DNA of 64,000 nt from JBHYGK01 sp051859045. GTDB lineage: Bacteria > Pseudomonadota > Gammaproteobacteria > Xanthomonadales > Xanthomonadaceae. The translations under genes and the position numbers were made by a program. Each line of letters starts with the position of its first letter. The first letter of the stretch is position 1. Of the stretch, positions 36,368 to 58,747 are shown piece by piece. The notes under the pieces were generated by a model that saw only the letters and a list, made by a program, of their open reading frames with translations, had not been told where the DNA came from and ran no database searches. The stretch lies in NCBI GenBank assembly GCA_051859045.1, contig JBHYGK010000045.1:92797-156796 (forward strand). Direction: 5' to 3'.

Positions 36368-36751
36368 ATGATCGACAAGCTTCCGCCCGGGCTCGGCCCC
36401 ACCCATTTGCAGCGCACCGAACCGGCGCGTCGGGGCGAGCGTGCGGCCAAGACGGGTCGCGAGCAGGGGCGTGCGTCGGAGGCTGGCAGCGCTGGGCCCC
36501 TGGTGCCGCTCGAAGGCCTGCGCCGCGAACTGGCTGGCATGCTCGAGTCGATCGACCCCAATGATGCGGACGCCTTCGCCCGGGCCCGGCCCCAGCTGAT
36601 CCGGGCCATGTTGTTGGCCGAGCTGGGCGGCATGGTCCGCGACCATCCGGAGCTGCCCAGCCTCGTGGCCACCCTCGATCGCGACCTCTCTGGCCCCGAT
36701 ATGGCCCAGCGCTGGCGCGCCCTTGCCGAGTTTCTCCGCCGTACCCCCTAA
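36368..36751 (+). CDS. Small helical protein of unknown function
   Basis: 127 residues. The N-terminal 45 residues are basic, polar and probably disordered (MIDKLPPGLGPTHLQRTEPA). Residues 48-125 are helical with conserved-looking amphipathic segments (DAFARARPQLIRAMLLAELG). No family recognised. It lies 15 bases behind the TPR gene and just before the promoter of the second giant gene. A partner, chaperone or FlgM-like anti-sigma role could fit the context and the disordered start, but none is shown by the sequence. Its stop codon TAA forms part of the TAAA box of the next promoter. Confidence 0.65.
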   Translation: MIDKLPPGLGPTHLQRTEPARRGERAAKTGREQGRASEAGSAGPLVPLEGLRRELAGMLESIDPNDADAFARARPQLIRAMLLAELGGMVRDHPELPSLVATLDRDLSGPDMAQRWRALAEFLRRTP

Positions 36752-36775
36752 ACACGTTCCGCCCTTCCGCGATTA
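36749..36775 (+). promoter_or_regulatory. Sigma-28-like promoter before the second giant gene
   Basis: TAAA (36749-36752), exactly 15 bases, then CGCGATTA (36768-36775), against the FliA consensus TAAA, 15 bases, GCCGATAA. CGAT and the final A match. The preceding CCCC and following C are shared with the first promoter (CCCCTAAAC). Caveat: the TAAA overlaps the stop codon of the upstream gene, so it is partly constrained by coding. Confidence 0.55.
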
Positions 36776-36839
36776 GTCCCTGTTTCGGCCTCGGGCATGA
36801 CGCCCCGGGTCGTGACTCGCACAACGCGGAGTGGACGTC

Positions 36840-51608
<14,769 letters not shown>

Positions 51609-51609
51609 T

Positions 51610-52329
51610 ATGTATGGTGATTTGCAATTTGCCGCGCACCGTGGCTCGGTAATTTCGGGCTTGGGCCTCAGGCTTACCGAGGATTTTATCCAGCGTTGGA
51701 GCGACAGCGAGGCTGTACTTTTCCCGCAGCTAGCGGAAGGCTTCCCTGAGTTTTCATCAGTGCTGAGTTCGCTGGGGGAGCCGTTGCTTCTTCGGTTGAA
51801 GGATATGCCATATAGCAGTGTTGCATATGTCGGATATCCGTGTGGTTCTGGAACTTTAGTTCTCCGCCTTGGCGGCGGGGGTACTTTTTTCGAACCCGAA
51901 GATGAAGTGCTCATTTATTCATTTGTCCCTCAAGGGCTCGGACCCTTGTTTCACTATTTTGAGACGTTTGAATTTGTCGTTAGCTCGTCAAGCGAGGATG
52001 GGGGGCGTCTTCCCGACGCCAGGCTTCCGGTTCATCTCCCGCTGGCTTTGGATCTTCCTCGTTGGGCGTCGCTGCGCGGAACTGCGAGGCGAGACTGCCT
52101 TGATTTGATTAGGCGGCTAGGCTTAAAGGGGCCGAAAGTTTGGGTTGAGTCAGGTGTAAATGAGGCCCTTGTTATTGATGCAGAAGGCTCCGGCCCGCTC
52201 TTTCGGGTGTGCTCTGTTGAGGGTCGTTTGGCCTGTGAGACGGTTAACGACGCGCGCGCTTTGGTTGATGTATACCTTGCTAAGTTGCTAGGTGAATTGG
52301 TGCTGGTTGGACCGCCCAGTTTTTCGTAG
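51610..52329 (+). CDS. Candidate immunity protein for giant protein 2
   Basis: 239 residues. ATG 51610 comes one base after the toxin stop. The frame is open upstream within the toxin gene but that part is not counted. No family recognised. It is a mixed alpha/beta, acidic, cytoplasmic-type protein without signal peptide, with beta-strand runs (SGTLVLRLGGGGTFFEPED; LGPLFHYFETFEFVV) and a helical end. Base composition matches the A+T-rich toxin tip, not the body of the giant gene, so tip and this gene probably travelled together. The role is inferred from adjacency to the HNH tip. Confidence 0.7.
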   Translation: MYGDLQFAAHRGSVISGLGLRLTEDFIQRWSDSEAVLFPQLAEGFPEFSSVLSSLGEPLLLRLKDMPYSSVAYVGYPCGSGTLVLRLGGGGTFFEPEDEVLIYSFVPQGLGPLFHYFETFEFVVSSSSEDGGRLPDARLPVHLPLALDLPRWASLRGTARRDCLDLIRRLGLKGPKVWVESGVNEALVIDAEGSGPLFRVCSVEGRLACETVNDARALVDVYLAKLLGELVLVGPPSFS

Positions 52330-52338
52330 ACACTCAGT

Positions 52339-52372
52339 GACCGGGCTGCGCTGTAGCAGCCCGGTCGATTTT
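52339..52372 (+). terminator. Hairpin terminator after the second toxin-immunity pair
   Basis: A perfect 11-bp stem (GACCGGGCTGC with GCAGCCCGGTC) and a 6-base loop are followed by GATTTT. It lies between two convergent genes and ends the + strand locus. Confidence 0.85.
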
Positions 52373-52384
52373 CAGCATGGTTGA

Positions 52385-53152
52385 TCAGTCGTCCGTTCCA
52401 AAGTCAATGGAGCGCTGGGTCGAGATGAACGCGCCCGGCTGAATCGTCCAGATCTTCGAATCGTCGCTCTTGACGATCGTCCCGTGGAGATAGGTCTGGC
52501 TGCTGAGGGTCTCGACAAGACGATCAAGCCCAAATCCGGGCATGTCGTCCGGCACGGCCACCCTGACGCGGCTGTCGGTTACGTACAGGGCGCGATTGCC
52601 GTCCCATGCGACGGACTCCAGTCCCATGATTGTGAACGGACCTTTCCGCTTCTTGGTCTCCTTCGTCGCAGGCTCAGCGAACAAACCTACGGGTACGATC
52701 GGAGGCGCGTGATGGCCTTCCGCGGTATGAATTCGGACTCCCGCGGCAGCTGCAGCCGGAAGCAGTGCGAAGAACTTGAGAAGTTCCATGATTGCCGGAG
52801 CGTCCACAGCCCTTTCGGGGGACAGGGGCTCATCCTTTTGCGAGTTCAGTGTGAGCTGATTCTCGCAGTGCAGGAGTGCGCCCATGAGCCTGTCACCTGG
52901 GTGGTCGAAGAGGTCGGGAGTGTCGACACACGACAGGATCATGTCTCCAGCGAGAAACTCGGTCTCGCATGTTGGCGTGTCGCATGCGTTGAACGCTTTT
53001 CTGAAAAGATCCTTCGATACCAAGGAACGATCGAGATCGTCATCAGAAACCTTGCACCTGACCAACTGAGATGCGTATTTCGCGTCTCGCGGGAAGCAAC
53101 TCAGGATGCAGAGTGTCAGCAGGGTGATGCGGTTGTTGGTCGAGTTGTTCAA
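52385..53152 (-). CDS. Orphan lipoprotein-like hypothetical protein
   Basis: 255 residues from TTG 53152, chosen because TGAGG (53161-53165) sits 8 bases upstream and the start gives a signal-peptide-like N-terminus (NNSTNNRITLLTLCILSC) with a loose lipobox ILSC. An ATG at 53230 is in frame but adds 26 residues with no signal character. The body has several cysteines (CKVSDDDLD; CDTPTCETEF; LSCVDTP; CENQL) and a C-terminal beta-rich part. Cysteine pairs and the lipobox suggest a secreted protein. No family recognised. It is convergent to the immunity gene and A+T-richer than the core genes. Confidence 0.6.
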   Translation of the reverse strand: MNNSTNNRITLLTLCILSCFPRDAKYASQLVRCKVSDDDLDRSLVSKDLFRKAFNACDTPTCETEFLAGDMILSCVDTPDLFDHPGDRLMGALLHCENQLTLNSQKDEPLSPERAVDAPAIMELLKFFALLPAAAAAGVRIHTAEGHHAPPIVPVGLFAEPATKETKKRKGPFTIMGLESVAWDGNRALYVTDSRVRVAVPDDMPGFGLDRLVETLSSQTYLHGTIVKSDDSKIWTIQPGAFISTQRSIDFGTDD

Positions 53153-54118
53153 CGTTCTATCCTCAAGGTTTTTATGGTTGGTCGTGTGCGCCACGGTGGG
53201 CGTGCTTGGCCTGAACACTTGAAGCCGCATCTGCGGATGCTTTGCGCGCTGACGACATGCGTGAGCGCGACGCGCCTAGCTCCTGGCGTCGTGTGCGGTT
53301 TCGAAGGGGCGTCTCTCGATGCGTTGACCGGCGTGGGCCCGCCAAATGGCGGCGGCGGTCGATCAGCCGGACGCAGGGGCGGGCATTGGCGCGGGCTCCA
53401 TCAGGAATGCCGCAACCAGGGCCGCCCACGGGCGATCCGATCGAATAGACGGGGAGATGAATCAGCGATGGCGCTGGTGCCTTGGTGAGGCACGATTTGC
53501 GCACGGTCCAGCCGCTTGTCCTTGGAAGTCCTGCAGCGCAGAACAACTGACTAGGGCGGGGAGATCCTGATTCGCGTGATTACGCTGGGCTGGCGGCGCT
53601 TAGGCAAAGCTTCGCCACGACACCTCTGCAACGGGTGTCATTGACCTGCGTGGCGCCCGGATGTGAGAGCCGGCCGAGGGGCTCTGCTGCATTGGCGCGT
53701 GCCTGTACGAGCTCCCTGGCGGGGTGTTCGTTGAAGCGCGCAGAACTTGGACTCTCGCCGCTTTCGGACCCAGAAGGGCCCGGAAGTAGCGTCCTGCCAG
53801 CGCTCGGGCACTGGCGGGTGAGTCCATGCCCGGTGCAGGACTTGCCTGCGGTGGGCGTCCGCTAGAGGAGCATCGTGCGCGGGATTTACCGCGTGCCAGA
53901 TGCGCTCTATCGCCTCTCTGTTTGACAGCATATAAGCGGCGCTTAAGGGCGCGCCGGGGCCGGGCCAGGGGCATCTGCCTCTGGGCAGGGCGACACTTAA
54001 CCTTTTGGGGCGAACTCGTCAATCCGGTACCGGTTCCTACCGACAAGCAGGCGTGCGGAGGCGGTACCGATCGTGCTGGGCCTGCTTGGCGGACAGCGAT
54101 CGACAGGCCAAGCCCTGC
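53153..54118. other. Gap of about 970 bases without a convincing gene
   Basis: Several overlapping open frames exist on both strands, but none has a good ribosome site, family resemblance or plausible composition (they are Arg/Ser/Pro-rich shadow-type translations). TTGACA near 53923 and the palindromic AAGCGGCGCTT just behind it could be regulatory, but nothing supports a call. It may be worn accessory DNA. Confidence 0.5.
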
Positions 54119-54391
54119 TCAGCGCCACTCGACGAAGACTGCAGTCCACGCCTCAAGCCCCATGCGCTTCGCGACCTGCGCGACGGTGCCTCGGTCTGCG
54201 CAGCCGACCATCGATGCGGTATCGATTTCCGCGACGAGGGAGTAGGGGAGAGGGCCTTCGCCCTCGACGGCGTCAACGGTGAAGGCGCAGTAGCGAGGGG
54301 GCTGCTCCAGCGTCGCGATGAACCAGGCTCCGCGTGGCCGGAGGGGGCGGCCACCGATGCTGTCTGGAGGGTTGAAGCTGAGGATCTGCAT
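54119..54391 (-). CDS. Small hypothetical protein
   Basis: 90 residues from ATG 54391 (MQILSFNPPDSIGGRPLRP). GGAG lies 7 bases upstream on the minus strand, which decides this start over the longer open frame to 54529. The protein looks like a compact alpha/beta domain (GAWFIATLEQPPRYCAFTVD; YSLVAEIDTASMVGCADRG). No family recognised. It lies downstream of the HD/TraI-type gene on the same strand, with about 145 bases between them, in the accessory block. Confidence 0.6.
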   Translation of the reverse strand: MQILSFNPPDSIGGRPLRPRGAWFIATLEQPPRYCAFTVDAVEGEGPLPYSLVAEIDTASMVGCADRGTVAQVAKRMGLEAWTAVFVEWR

Positions 54392-54537
54392 GGGTGGGCT
54401 CCAAGGGCGAGGTCGGGATGAGTCACCGCTACGGGGCTCGTGTTGAGTTGTAGTCGATGTCTGATCGGGCCGAAGTTGCCCGAGAAGTCGATTCTGTGGC
54501 GCACGCACGGCGGGCCAGGGGGTGCCCATCCCGTGCC

Positions 54538-55380
54538 TTATGGGGTGGGTTCGTCCTGGTAGGACAGCCGCATCTCGTGGAACAGGCGCTTGGGCGCCTC
54601 GCAGCTCATCTGGTCGAAGGCGTGGACGATCTTCTTGATCGCCAGCGGATAGGGGCTCTGGCGCGGCGCAGGCGGGCCGCCAAGCAGTTCGGTCATCACC
54701 GCAGCCAGCCCGGTGTCGGCCTCGGCCAGGGCCGCCAGTGCGGGCCCCAGCTTCGCCCGGCCGATTGGCTCGTGCCCCCTGCGCTCTTGAGGGTCGAACA
54801 GGTCAGGCTCGAGCCACCAGAGCTTTCCGTAGTCGTGGAGGAGCGCATACACGATGCCGAGCTCCCGCTCGAACCGCGGCAGCTTCGGCGAAACGGCCAC
54901 TGGAACCGCCACCTCGAGCGAGTGAAGCGCAAGGCCGCCAGCGAAGGCGTGGTGGTAGTACCGGGATGCCGGGCAGGACCAGAAGCGCCTGAAGGCGGCC
55001 GGGCTCATCAGCGCACGCGTGACGAAGTGCCGCAGCGGCAGGATGTCGAGCGATGCGATCAGTTCTGCCGTCTGCTCGATGACACCTGGCAGTGGGCAGA
55101 AAGTGGTCGGCACCAGTTCGCCGATGCAGGGAGTGGCCGCCTCTTGGAACGCAACCACGACCGCGGTGCCGCCCGTAGGGCCCAGCGGCATGATGGTGGC
55201 CTTGCCGGGGTGGACAACGCCGGGGTCCTCCACGGCGAAATCCATCCATGCCCAAGCCTCGAACGAGCCGTGTCGGCAGTGGGCCATGCAGCGGGCAGCG
55301 GAGCCATCGGTGGGCGCGGTGACGATCTCGATGGCGGCATCGAGGTCCCAGGTGAGCGGGGGTGGCGTGGTGTCGGTCAT
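54538..55380 (-). CDS. HD-domain protein of TraI_2/MobH type
   Basis: 280 residues. An HD metal-hydrolase core is visible: H143/H144 and H153 in YYHHAFAGGLALHSLEVA, and H182-D183 with K186 in YALLHDYGKLW. WSCPASRYYHHAFAGGL resembles the N-terminal part of TraI_2 (MobH relaxase-like) proteins of integrative elements, but this is much shorter than a relaxase and no helicase or relaxase region is attached. It may be a stand-alone homologue in an integrated element. It lies just downstream of the integrase on the same strand (18 bases). Confidence 0.7.
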   Translation of the reverse strand: MTDTTPPPLTWDLDAAIEIVTAPTDGSAARCMAHCRHGSFEAWAWMDFAVEDPGVVHPGKATIMPLGPTGGTAVVVAFQEAATPCIGELVPTTFCPLPGVIEQTAELIASLDILPLRHFVTRALMSPAAFRRFWSCPASRYYHHAFAGGLALHSLEVAVPVAVSPKLPRFERELGIVYALLHDYGKLWWLEPDLFDPQERRGHEPIGRAKLGPALAALAEADTGLAAVMTELLGGPPAPRQSPYPLAIKKIVHAFDQMSCEAPKRLFHEMRLSYQDEPTP

Positions 55381-55398
55381 GGGGCTCGTCCTTGAGCG

Positions 55399-56751
55399 TC
55401 AGGCAACGTTCTTGACCAGCTGGATGAGGGCAGCCAGCTGGGCGGGGGAGAGGCCGGCGAGTGCGGCGTCGGTGTCGGCAGGCGACGGGAGTGACGTCGC
55501 GTGCTTGGTGCTTTCGCGAGGCTTATGAGTCGTGGGCTCGGCGCCGATCCGGCTGTGCATCAGGCCCGCGAAGGCCTGGCCGTCCTGGCGGGTCAGGTTC
55601 GGGACGTAGCGCGAATAGACCTTGAAGAGCATCGTCGTCGTGGAGTGCCCCATGGTCTGGGCGATCCACTCCGGGTTCTCGCCGGACGCGAGCATCAGCG
55701 TCGCTGCCGTATGTCGTGTCTGGTAGGGGCGACGGGGCTCGAGGCCGAGGTAGCGCAGGAGCGGGTTCCAGACCCGGTTGGTGAAGTTGTGCGCGTCGAT
55801 GGGGTTTCCCTCGGCCGAGGCGAACACCCACTGGCAACCAGGCGCCCGGGCCTTGAGCCGGTTCTCGATCGCCTGCCGGACCAGCGGCAGCATGGTGATG
55901 TCGCGGATGGACTGGTCGGTCTTGACCCCGTCCTCCTCCTGGCCGTTGACCACCGTCTCGCGCACGAGGATCAGGTTGCGCTCGAGGTCGACGTGCTTCC
56001 ACTTCAGGCCGTTGACCTCGCCCGTGCGTAGCCCGGTGAAGAAGCGGACCGTCAGGTAGTCCCGGAAATCCGGCCGCACGGTGTCGATCAGGCGCTGCAC
56101 CTCCTCGAGGCTGAAGGGCTCGACGTCGGTGCGCTTCTGCTTGAGGGGCTTGATGCCACGGAAGGCCGGGGTGAACTCGAAGCGGTCGGCCGCCTCGTTC
56201 AGGATCTGCCGGAGGAAGCACATGATCTTGTTGATCCGACCGGCGCCCAGCGTCGCGCCCTTGCGGCCGGGCATCTTGGCCAGGTCGGCGCGGAAGCTCA
56301 GGACGTGGGCCTTGGTGATCTCGTGCAGGCATCGGCTGCCGAAGATCGGCAGCAGGTTCTTGTCCATCACCTCGCGCACGCCCTGGCGATGCAGGCGCCG
56401 CCACTGGGGGGACATCTCGAGGAACCACAGCTCCGCGAACTCGGCGAAAGACGGCGTGTCGTGCTGGGGGGCGGGCGTCGTCAGCTGAGCCGGAGGCGCG
56501 GCCGCCGTTGCCGGAGCGTCGGCCTCGAGACCAGCCTTGAAGCGAGCCGCCTTGGGGCTGTTGGGGAAGTGGGCGGCGTAGTCGAACGTGCCGCGCTCGA
56601 GCTCCTTCTGGATCCGCGAGGCCAAGACCTGCAGGCGCTTGCGGTTCTCGGGGGTATCCGCGAGGGCGGTCTGCTCGCGGCAGCGGCTGCCGCGATAGCG
56701 GAAGTCCAGGAACAGCTGCTGGGTGTCGGGTCGGGCGCGAACGTTAACCAT
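55399..56751 (-). CDS. Tyrosine site-specific integrase
   Basis: 450 residues. Residues 1-50 match the arm-DNA-binding DUF3596-type start (LFLDFRYRGSRCREQTAL). A core-binding SAM-like domain covers about 100-200 and the catalytic domain about 210-390: R242 (TGLRTGE), K277, Y343 and R346 (YQTRHTAA, Tyr replacing the first His), H369 (MGH), nucleophile Y379 (KVYSRY). All catalytic positions are filled, so it may be active. A 60-residue tail rich in Thr/Ser/Ala follows. The start overlaps the excisionase-like gene by 8 bases. The gene points away from the tRNA-Met gene 790 bases to the right. Confidence 0.95.
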   Translation of the reverse strand: MVNVRARPDTQQLFLDFRYRGSRCREQTALADTPENRKRLQVLASRIQKELERGTFDYAAHFPNSPKAARFKAGLEADAPATAAAPPAQLTTPAPQHDTPSFAEFAELWFLEMSPQWRRLHRQGVREVMDKNLLPIFGSRCLHEITKAHVLSFRADLAKMPGRKGATLGAGRINKIMCFLRQILNEAADRFEFTPAFRGIKPLKQKRTDVEPFSLEEVQRLIDTVRPDFRDYLTVRFFTGLRTGEVNGLKWKHVDLERNLILVRETVVNGQEEDGVKTDQSIRDITMLPLVRQAIENRLKARAPGCQWVFASAEGNPIDAHNFTNRVWNPLLRYLGLEPRRPYQTRHTAATLMLASGENPEWIAQTMGHSTTTMLFKVYSRYVPNLTRQDGQAFAGLMHSRIGAEPTTHKPRESTKHATSLPSPADTDAALAGLSPAQLAALIQLVKNVA

Positions 56752-56980
56752 GGGCCACCCCGCCGTTGGCCATGGGGATGCCCATCACCGGCCGGGCGGA
56801 CGCCTTCCCGATGTCGCGCTCGATGGTCTCCCAGATAAAGAGAAGCTTCCGCCCGCCGAAGGGGCGGATGTAGTGCACCCCCTCAAGCAGCACCGCATCC
56901 TTGAGGCGGGTGCGGATGGTCCGCGGGTCGTAGTGGATGCGCTCGGACAGCTGTTCGGTGGTGAGGTACGTCGCACTCAT
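56744..56980 (-). CDS. Excisionase-like DNA-binding protein
   Basis: 78 residues from ATG 56980, preceded by AAGGAG at good spacing; the open frame to 57067 is not used. It contains a winged-helix-type segment (LTTEQLSERIHYDPRTIRT, then a basic RPFGGRKLLF turn), like small Xis/AlpA-type proteins. It stands directly before the integrase with overlapping ends, the usual xis-int order. It probably sets excision direction or represses the integrase. Confidence 0.75.
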   Translation of the reverse strand: MSATYLTTEQLSERIHYDPRTIRTRLKDAVLLEGVHYIRPFGGRKLLFIWETIERDIGKASARPVMGIPMANGGVAHG

Positions 56981-57012
56981 AGCGCACTCCTTGTTGGCTT
57001 TGCAGGGCGAAC

Positions 57013-57087
57013 GCACTGTTTTTTGTGCATTCGAGTGCATTTGTAGCACAAGGTTTGCGCTTGTCAAATTTTTTGTGCGAAATGCAC
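57013..57087. promoter_or_regulatory. Divergent promoter/operator region of the integrase module
   Basis: An A+T-rich stretch between the divergent xis-int and XRE genes. TTTTTTGTGC occurs twice (57019-57028 and 57069-57078). Each copy belongs to an inverted GCAC/GTGC pair: GCAC-N8-GTGC at 57013-57028 and GTGC-GAAAT-GCAC at 57075-57087. A further GTGCAT lies between. These are likely operators for the XRE regulator or the excisionase. Confidence 0.6.
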
Positions 57088-57113
57088 TGAACCGCGACAG
57101 CCAAGGCCGCCCG

Positions 57114-57374
57114 ATGCTCCGCTACAAGCTCAAAGAACGCATCGCCGACAAGGAATTCCACGAGCGTCGACGCGTGACGATCCAGGAGATCGCCGAGTCC
57201 ACCGGCATCACCCGGAACACCCTGTCCAAGATGCTCAACCAGCACGGTGTGAGCGTCCGTACCGAGAACCTCGATCGTCTGTGCGCGTACTTCGGGTGCC
57301 GCATCGAGCAGGTCGTGGAGTACGTCCCAGAGTCGCCGTCCGATCTCGCTGCTAGCGAGAAGCGCGCGCCGTAA
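57114..57374 (+). CDS. XRE-family transcriptional regulator
   Basis: 86 residues from ATG 57114; the longer open frame from 56937 runs through the operator region and reads as nonsense. It has a Cro/CI-type helix-turn-helix (VTIQEIAESTGITRNTLSK, then LNQHGVSVRTENLDRLCAYF) and a short tail. It is divergent from the excisionase-integrase pair across an operator-rich gap, so it probably controls the element's integration genes. Confidence 0.85.
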   Translation: MLRYKLKERIADKEFHERRRVTIQEIAESTGITRNTLSKMLNQHGVSVRTENLDRLCAYFGCRIEQVVEYVPESPSDLAASEKRAP

Positions 57375-57441
57375 GTGGCGTGAGGCCACTCTGCGTGCTT
57401 GGGTTACTTTCAATCGCGCGCTTGAAAAGCGCCCTCGAAGT

Positions 57442-57472
57442 TGGGCACGGAATGGGCACGGCGTGGGCACGG
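57442..57472. repeat. Three TGGGCACGG direct repeats, candidate integrase arm sites
   Basis: TGGGCACGG occurs at 57442, 57453 and 57464, an exact 11-base period, 70 bases from the 3' end of tRNA-Met. Short direct repeats with helical-turn spacing beside a tRNA 3' end are typical arm-type sites of tyrosine integrases. Confidence 0.65.
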
Positions 57473-57511
57473 GGCTTCTTCGGAGCGCCGGCATCGCAAA
57501 CGCCAGACACG

Positions 57512-57536
57512 AAAAAGCCCGCGAAATCGCGGGCTT
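57512..57536 (-). terminator. Terminator of tRNA-Met
   Basis: On the minus strand AAGCCCGCG, loop ATTT, CGCGGGCTT and then a T-run follow the tRNA 3' end directly. Confidence 0.85.
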
Positions 57537-57541
57537 AGGCG

Positions 57542-57618
57542 TGGTGGCTATGGGTGGACTCGAACCACCGACCCCAGCATTATGAGTGCTGTGCTCTAAC
57601 CGGCTGAGCTACATAGCC
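57542..57618 (-). tRNA. tRNA-Met (CAT), elongator type
   Basis: 77 bases on the minus strand. The acceptor GGCTATG pairs with CATAGCC. The D arm has AGCTCAGCCGGTTAGAGC, the anticodon loop is CTCATAA with anticodon CAT, the T arm has GGTTCGAGTCC, and the 3' CCA is encoded. GGTTCGAGTCC and the acceptor type fit elongator Met. Its 3' end faces the integrase module, the usual attachment site for tRNA-targeting elements. Confidence 0.95.
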
Positions 57619-57729
57619 ACGGGGTCGAGCATTCTCCACGGCGGGGCGCCCCGCGTCAATCGCGGCCGCGCTTGGCGGCCCCGGGGCCCTGTGGCAGAGT
57701 CGGGCGCAGTGCATTCGGAGTTCCGTCCC

Positions 57730-58356
57730 TTGATCGACCCGGACGGTTACCGGCCCAACGTCGGCATCGTGCTCATGCACCAGGACGGGCGACTGTTCTG
57801 GGCCAGGCGCGTGCATCGCGATGGCTGGCAGTTCCCGCAGGGCGGGATGAACAGCGACGAGACCCCGCTCGAGGCCATGTACCGCGAGCTCCGGGAGGAG
57901 ACCGGCCTGCTGCCGGAGCACGTCGACGTGCTCGGCTCCACGCCCGGCTGGCTGCGCTACCGCCTGCCCAAGCGCTGCATCCGCGACAGCTCCCGCCCGG
58001 TCTGCATCGGCCAGAAGCAGGTGTGGTTCCTGCTGAGGCTGGTGGGCGAGGAGCACGCCGTGCGCCTGGACGCCACCGACAAGCCCGAGTTCGACGCCTG
58101 GCGCTGGGTCGACTTCTGGTACCCGATGGAGAACGTGGTGGTGTTCAAGCGCGAGGTCTACACCCGGGCGCTGCACCACCTGGCCCCGATCGCGCGCGGC
58201 ATCGCCGGCCACGGCGCCGTGCCGCCGCGCAGTCCGCCGCCGCCGCCCGGGGGGCCGCGCCGCCCGGCGGGGGCGGGCGCCGGACCGCGCCGCCGTCCGG
58301 CCGGCGCCGCGCCGGGCCGCCGCGAGGGCGGGGGCGGCGCCGGCCCCGGGAGCTGA
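57730..58356 (+). CDS. rppH: RppH, RNA pyrophosphohydrolase
   Basis: 208 residues. TTG 57730 is chosen because it gives the family start (IDPDGYRPNVGIVLMH) and has GGAG 9 bases upstream; an in-frame GTG at 57709 is a less likely choice. The Nudix box runs from G38 to L60 (catalytic E53, E56, E57 in RELREETG). PKRCIRDSSRPVCIGQKQVW and EFDAWRWVDFWYPMENVV are RppH hallmarks. The enzyme removes pyrophosphate from 5'-triphosphate mRNA ends and starts decay. The C-terminal 60 residues are a Pro/Gly/Arg-rich disordered tail, longer than in E. coli. Confidence 0.95.
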   Translation: MIDPDGYRPNVGIVLMHQDGRLFWARRVHRDGWQFPQGGMNSDETPLEAMYRELREETGLLPEHVDVLGSTPGWLRYRLPKRCIRDSSRPVCIGQKQVWFLLRLVGEEHAVRLDATDKPEFDAWRWVDFWYPMENVVVFKREVYTRALHHLAPIARGIAGHGAVPPRSPPPPPGGPRRPAGAGAGPRRRPAGAAPGRREGGGGAGPGS

Positions 58357-58387
58357 GCGCCGGCTGTCGGCCGCGAGCCGATCGCCG

Positions 58388-58432
58388 TTGACAACCGTTC
58401 GCAACGCCTGTCCAATGCAATCCATTCTCGCT
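58388..58432 (+). promoter_or_regulatory. bfd promoter with a Fur-box-like site
   Basis: TTGACA (58388-58393), 17 bases, TCCAAT (58411-58416). TGCAATCCATTCTCGC (58416-58431) overlaps the -10 edge and resembles a Fur box (GATAATGATAATCATTATC-type half sites). Iron repression of bfd by Fur is known in other bacteria. Confidence 0.5.
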
Positions 58433-58447
58433 TGGACGGGTGCCCCG

Positions 58448-58648
58448 ATGTACGTCTGCGTCTGCACTGGTGTGACCGATCGCGACATCCGCCGCGCCGC
58501 CGCCGATGGCTGCCGCGACCTGTCGGAGCTGTCCATGCGCACCGGCGCCGGCCTGACCTGCGGCACCTGCAGCACCCTCGCCGCCGAGATCCTCGACCAG
58601 GCCCGGCGCGAGCTCGCCTTCCCGCTGCCGCTGCTCGTCGCGGCCTGA
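58448..58648 (+). CDS. bfd: Bacterioferritin-associated ferredoxin
   Basis: 66 residues from ATG 58448. The BFD [2Fe-2S] cysteines are C4, C6, C38 and C41 (YVCVCTGVTDRDI; LTCGTC). In the family Bfd docks on bacterioferritin and passes electrons to release stored iron. The adjacent bfr gene and the Fur-like promoter agree. The open frame upstream to 58388 would read through the promoter and is rejected. Confidence 0.95.
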   Translation: MYVCVCTGVTDRDIRRAAADGCRDLSELSMRTGAGLTCGTCSTLAAEILDQARRELAFPLPLLVAA

Positions 58649-58747
58649 GGCGCCGCGCCGCCCGCAAGCGCGAGCGGTTCCGATTCCGCCGTGGCCCGGT
58701 CGCAGCGGGTACCCTGCGCGCCACCCCACCGAACACGGAGCCGCGCC

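Noticed and set aside
36831..36839. GTG 36831 as the start of giant gene 2
   Set aside because: The ribosome site GGAG would overlap this codon; ATG 36840 has correct spacing and aligns with the start of giant protein 1.
53242..54046. Several open frames of 60-150 codons on both strands
   Set aside because: No plausible starts, no family resemblance, and compositions typical of chance frames in G+C-rich DNA.
54384..54402. Possible att repeat of the tRNA-Met 3' end (ATGGGTGGGCTCC against ATGGGTGGACTCG)
   Set aside because: The match is short and interrupted, and the site is better explained as start codon and ribosome site of the small gene at 54119-54391.
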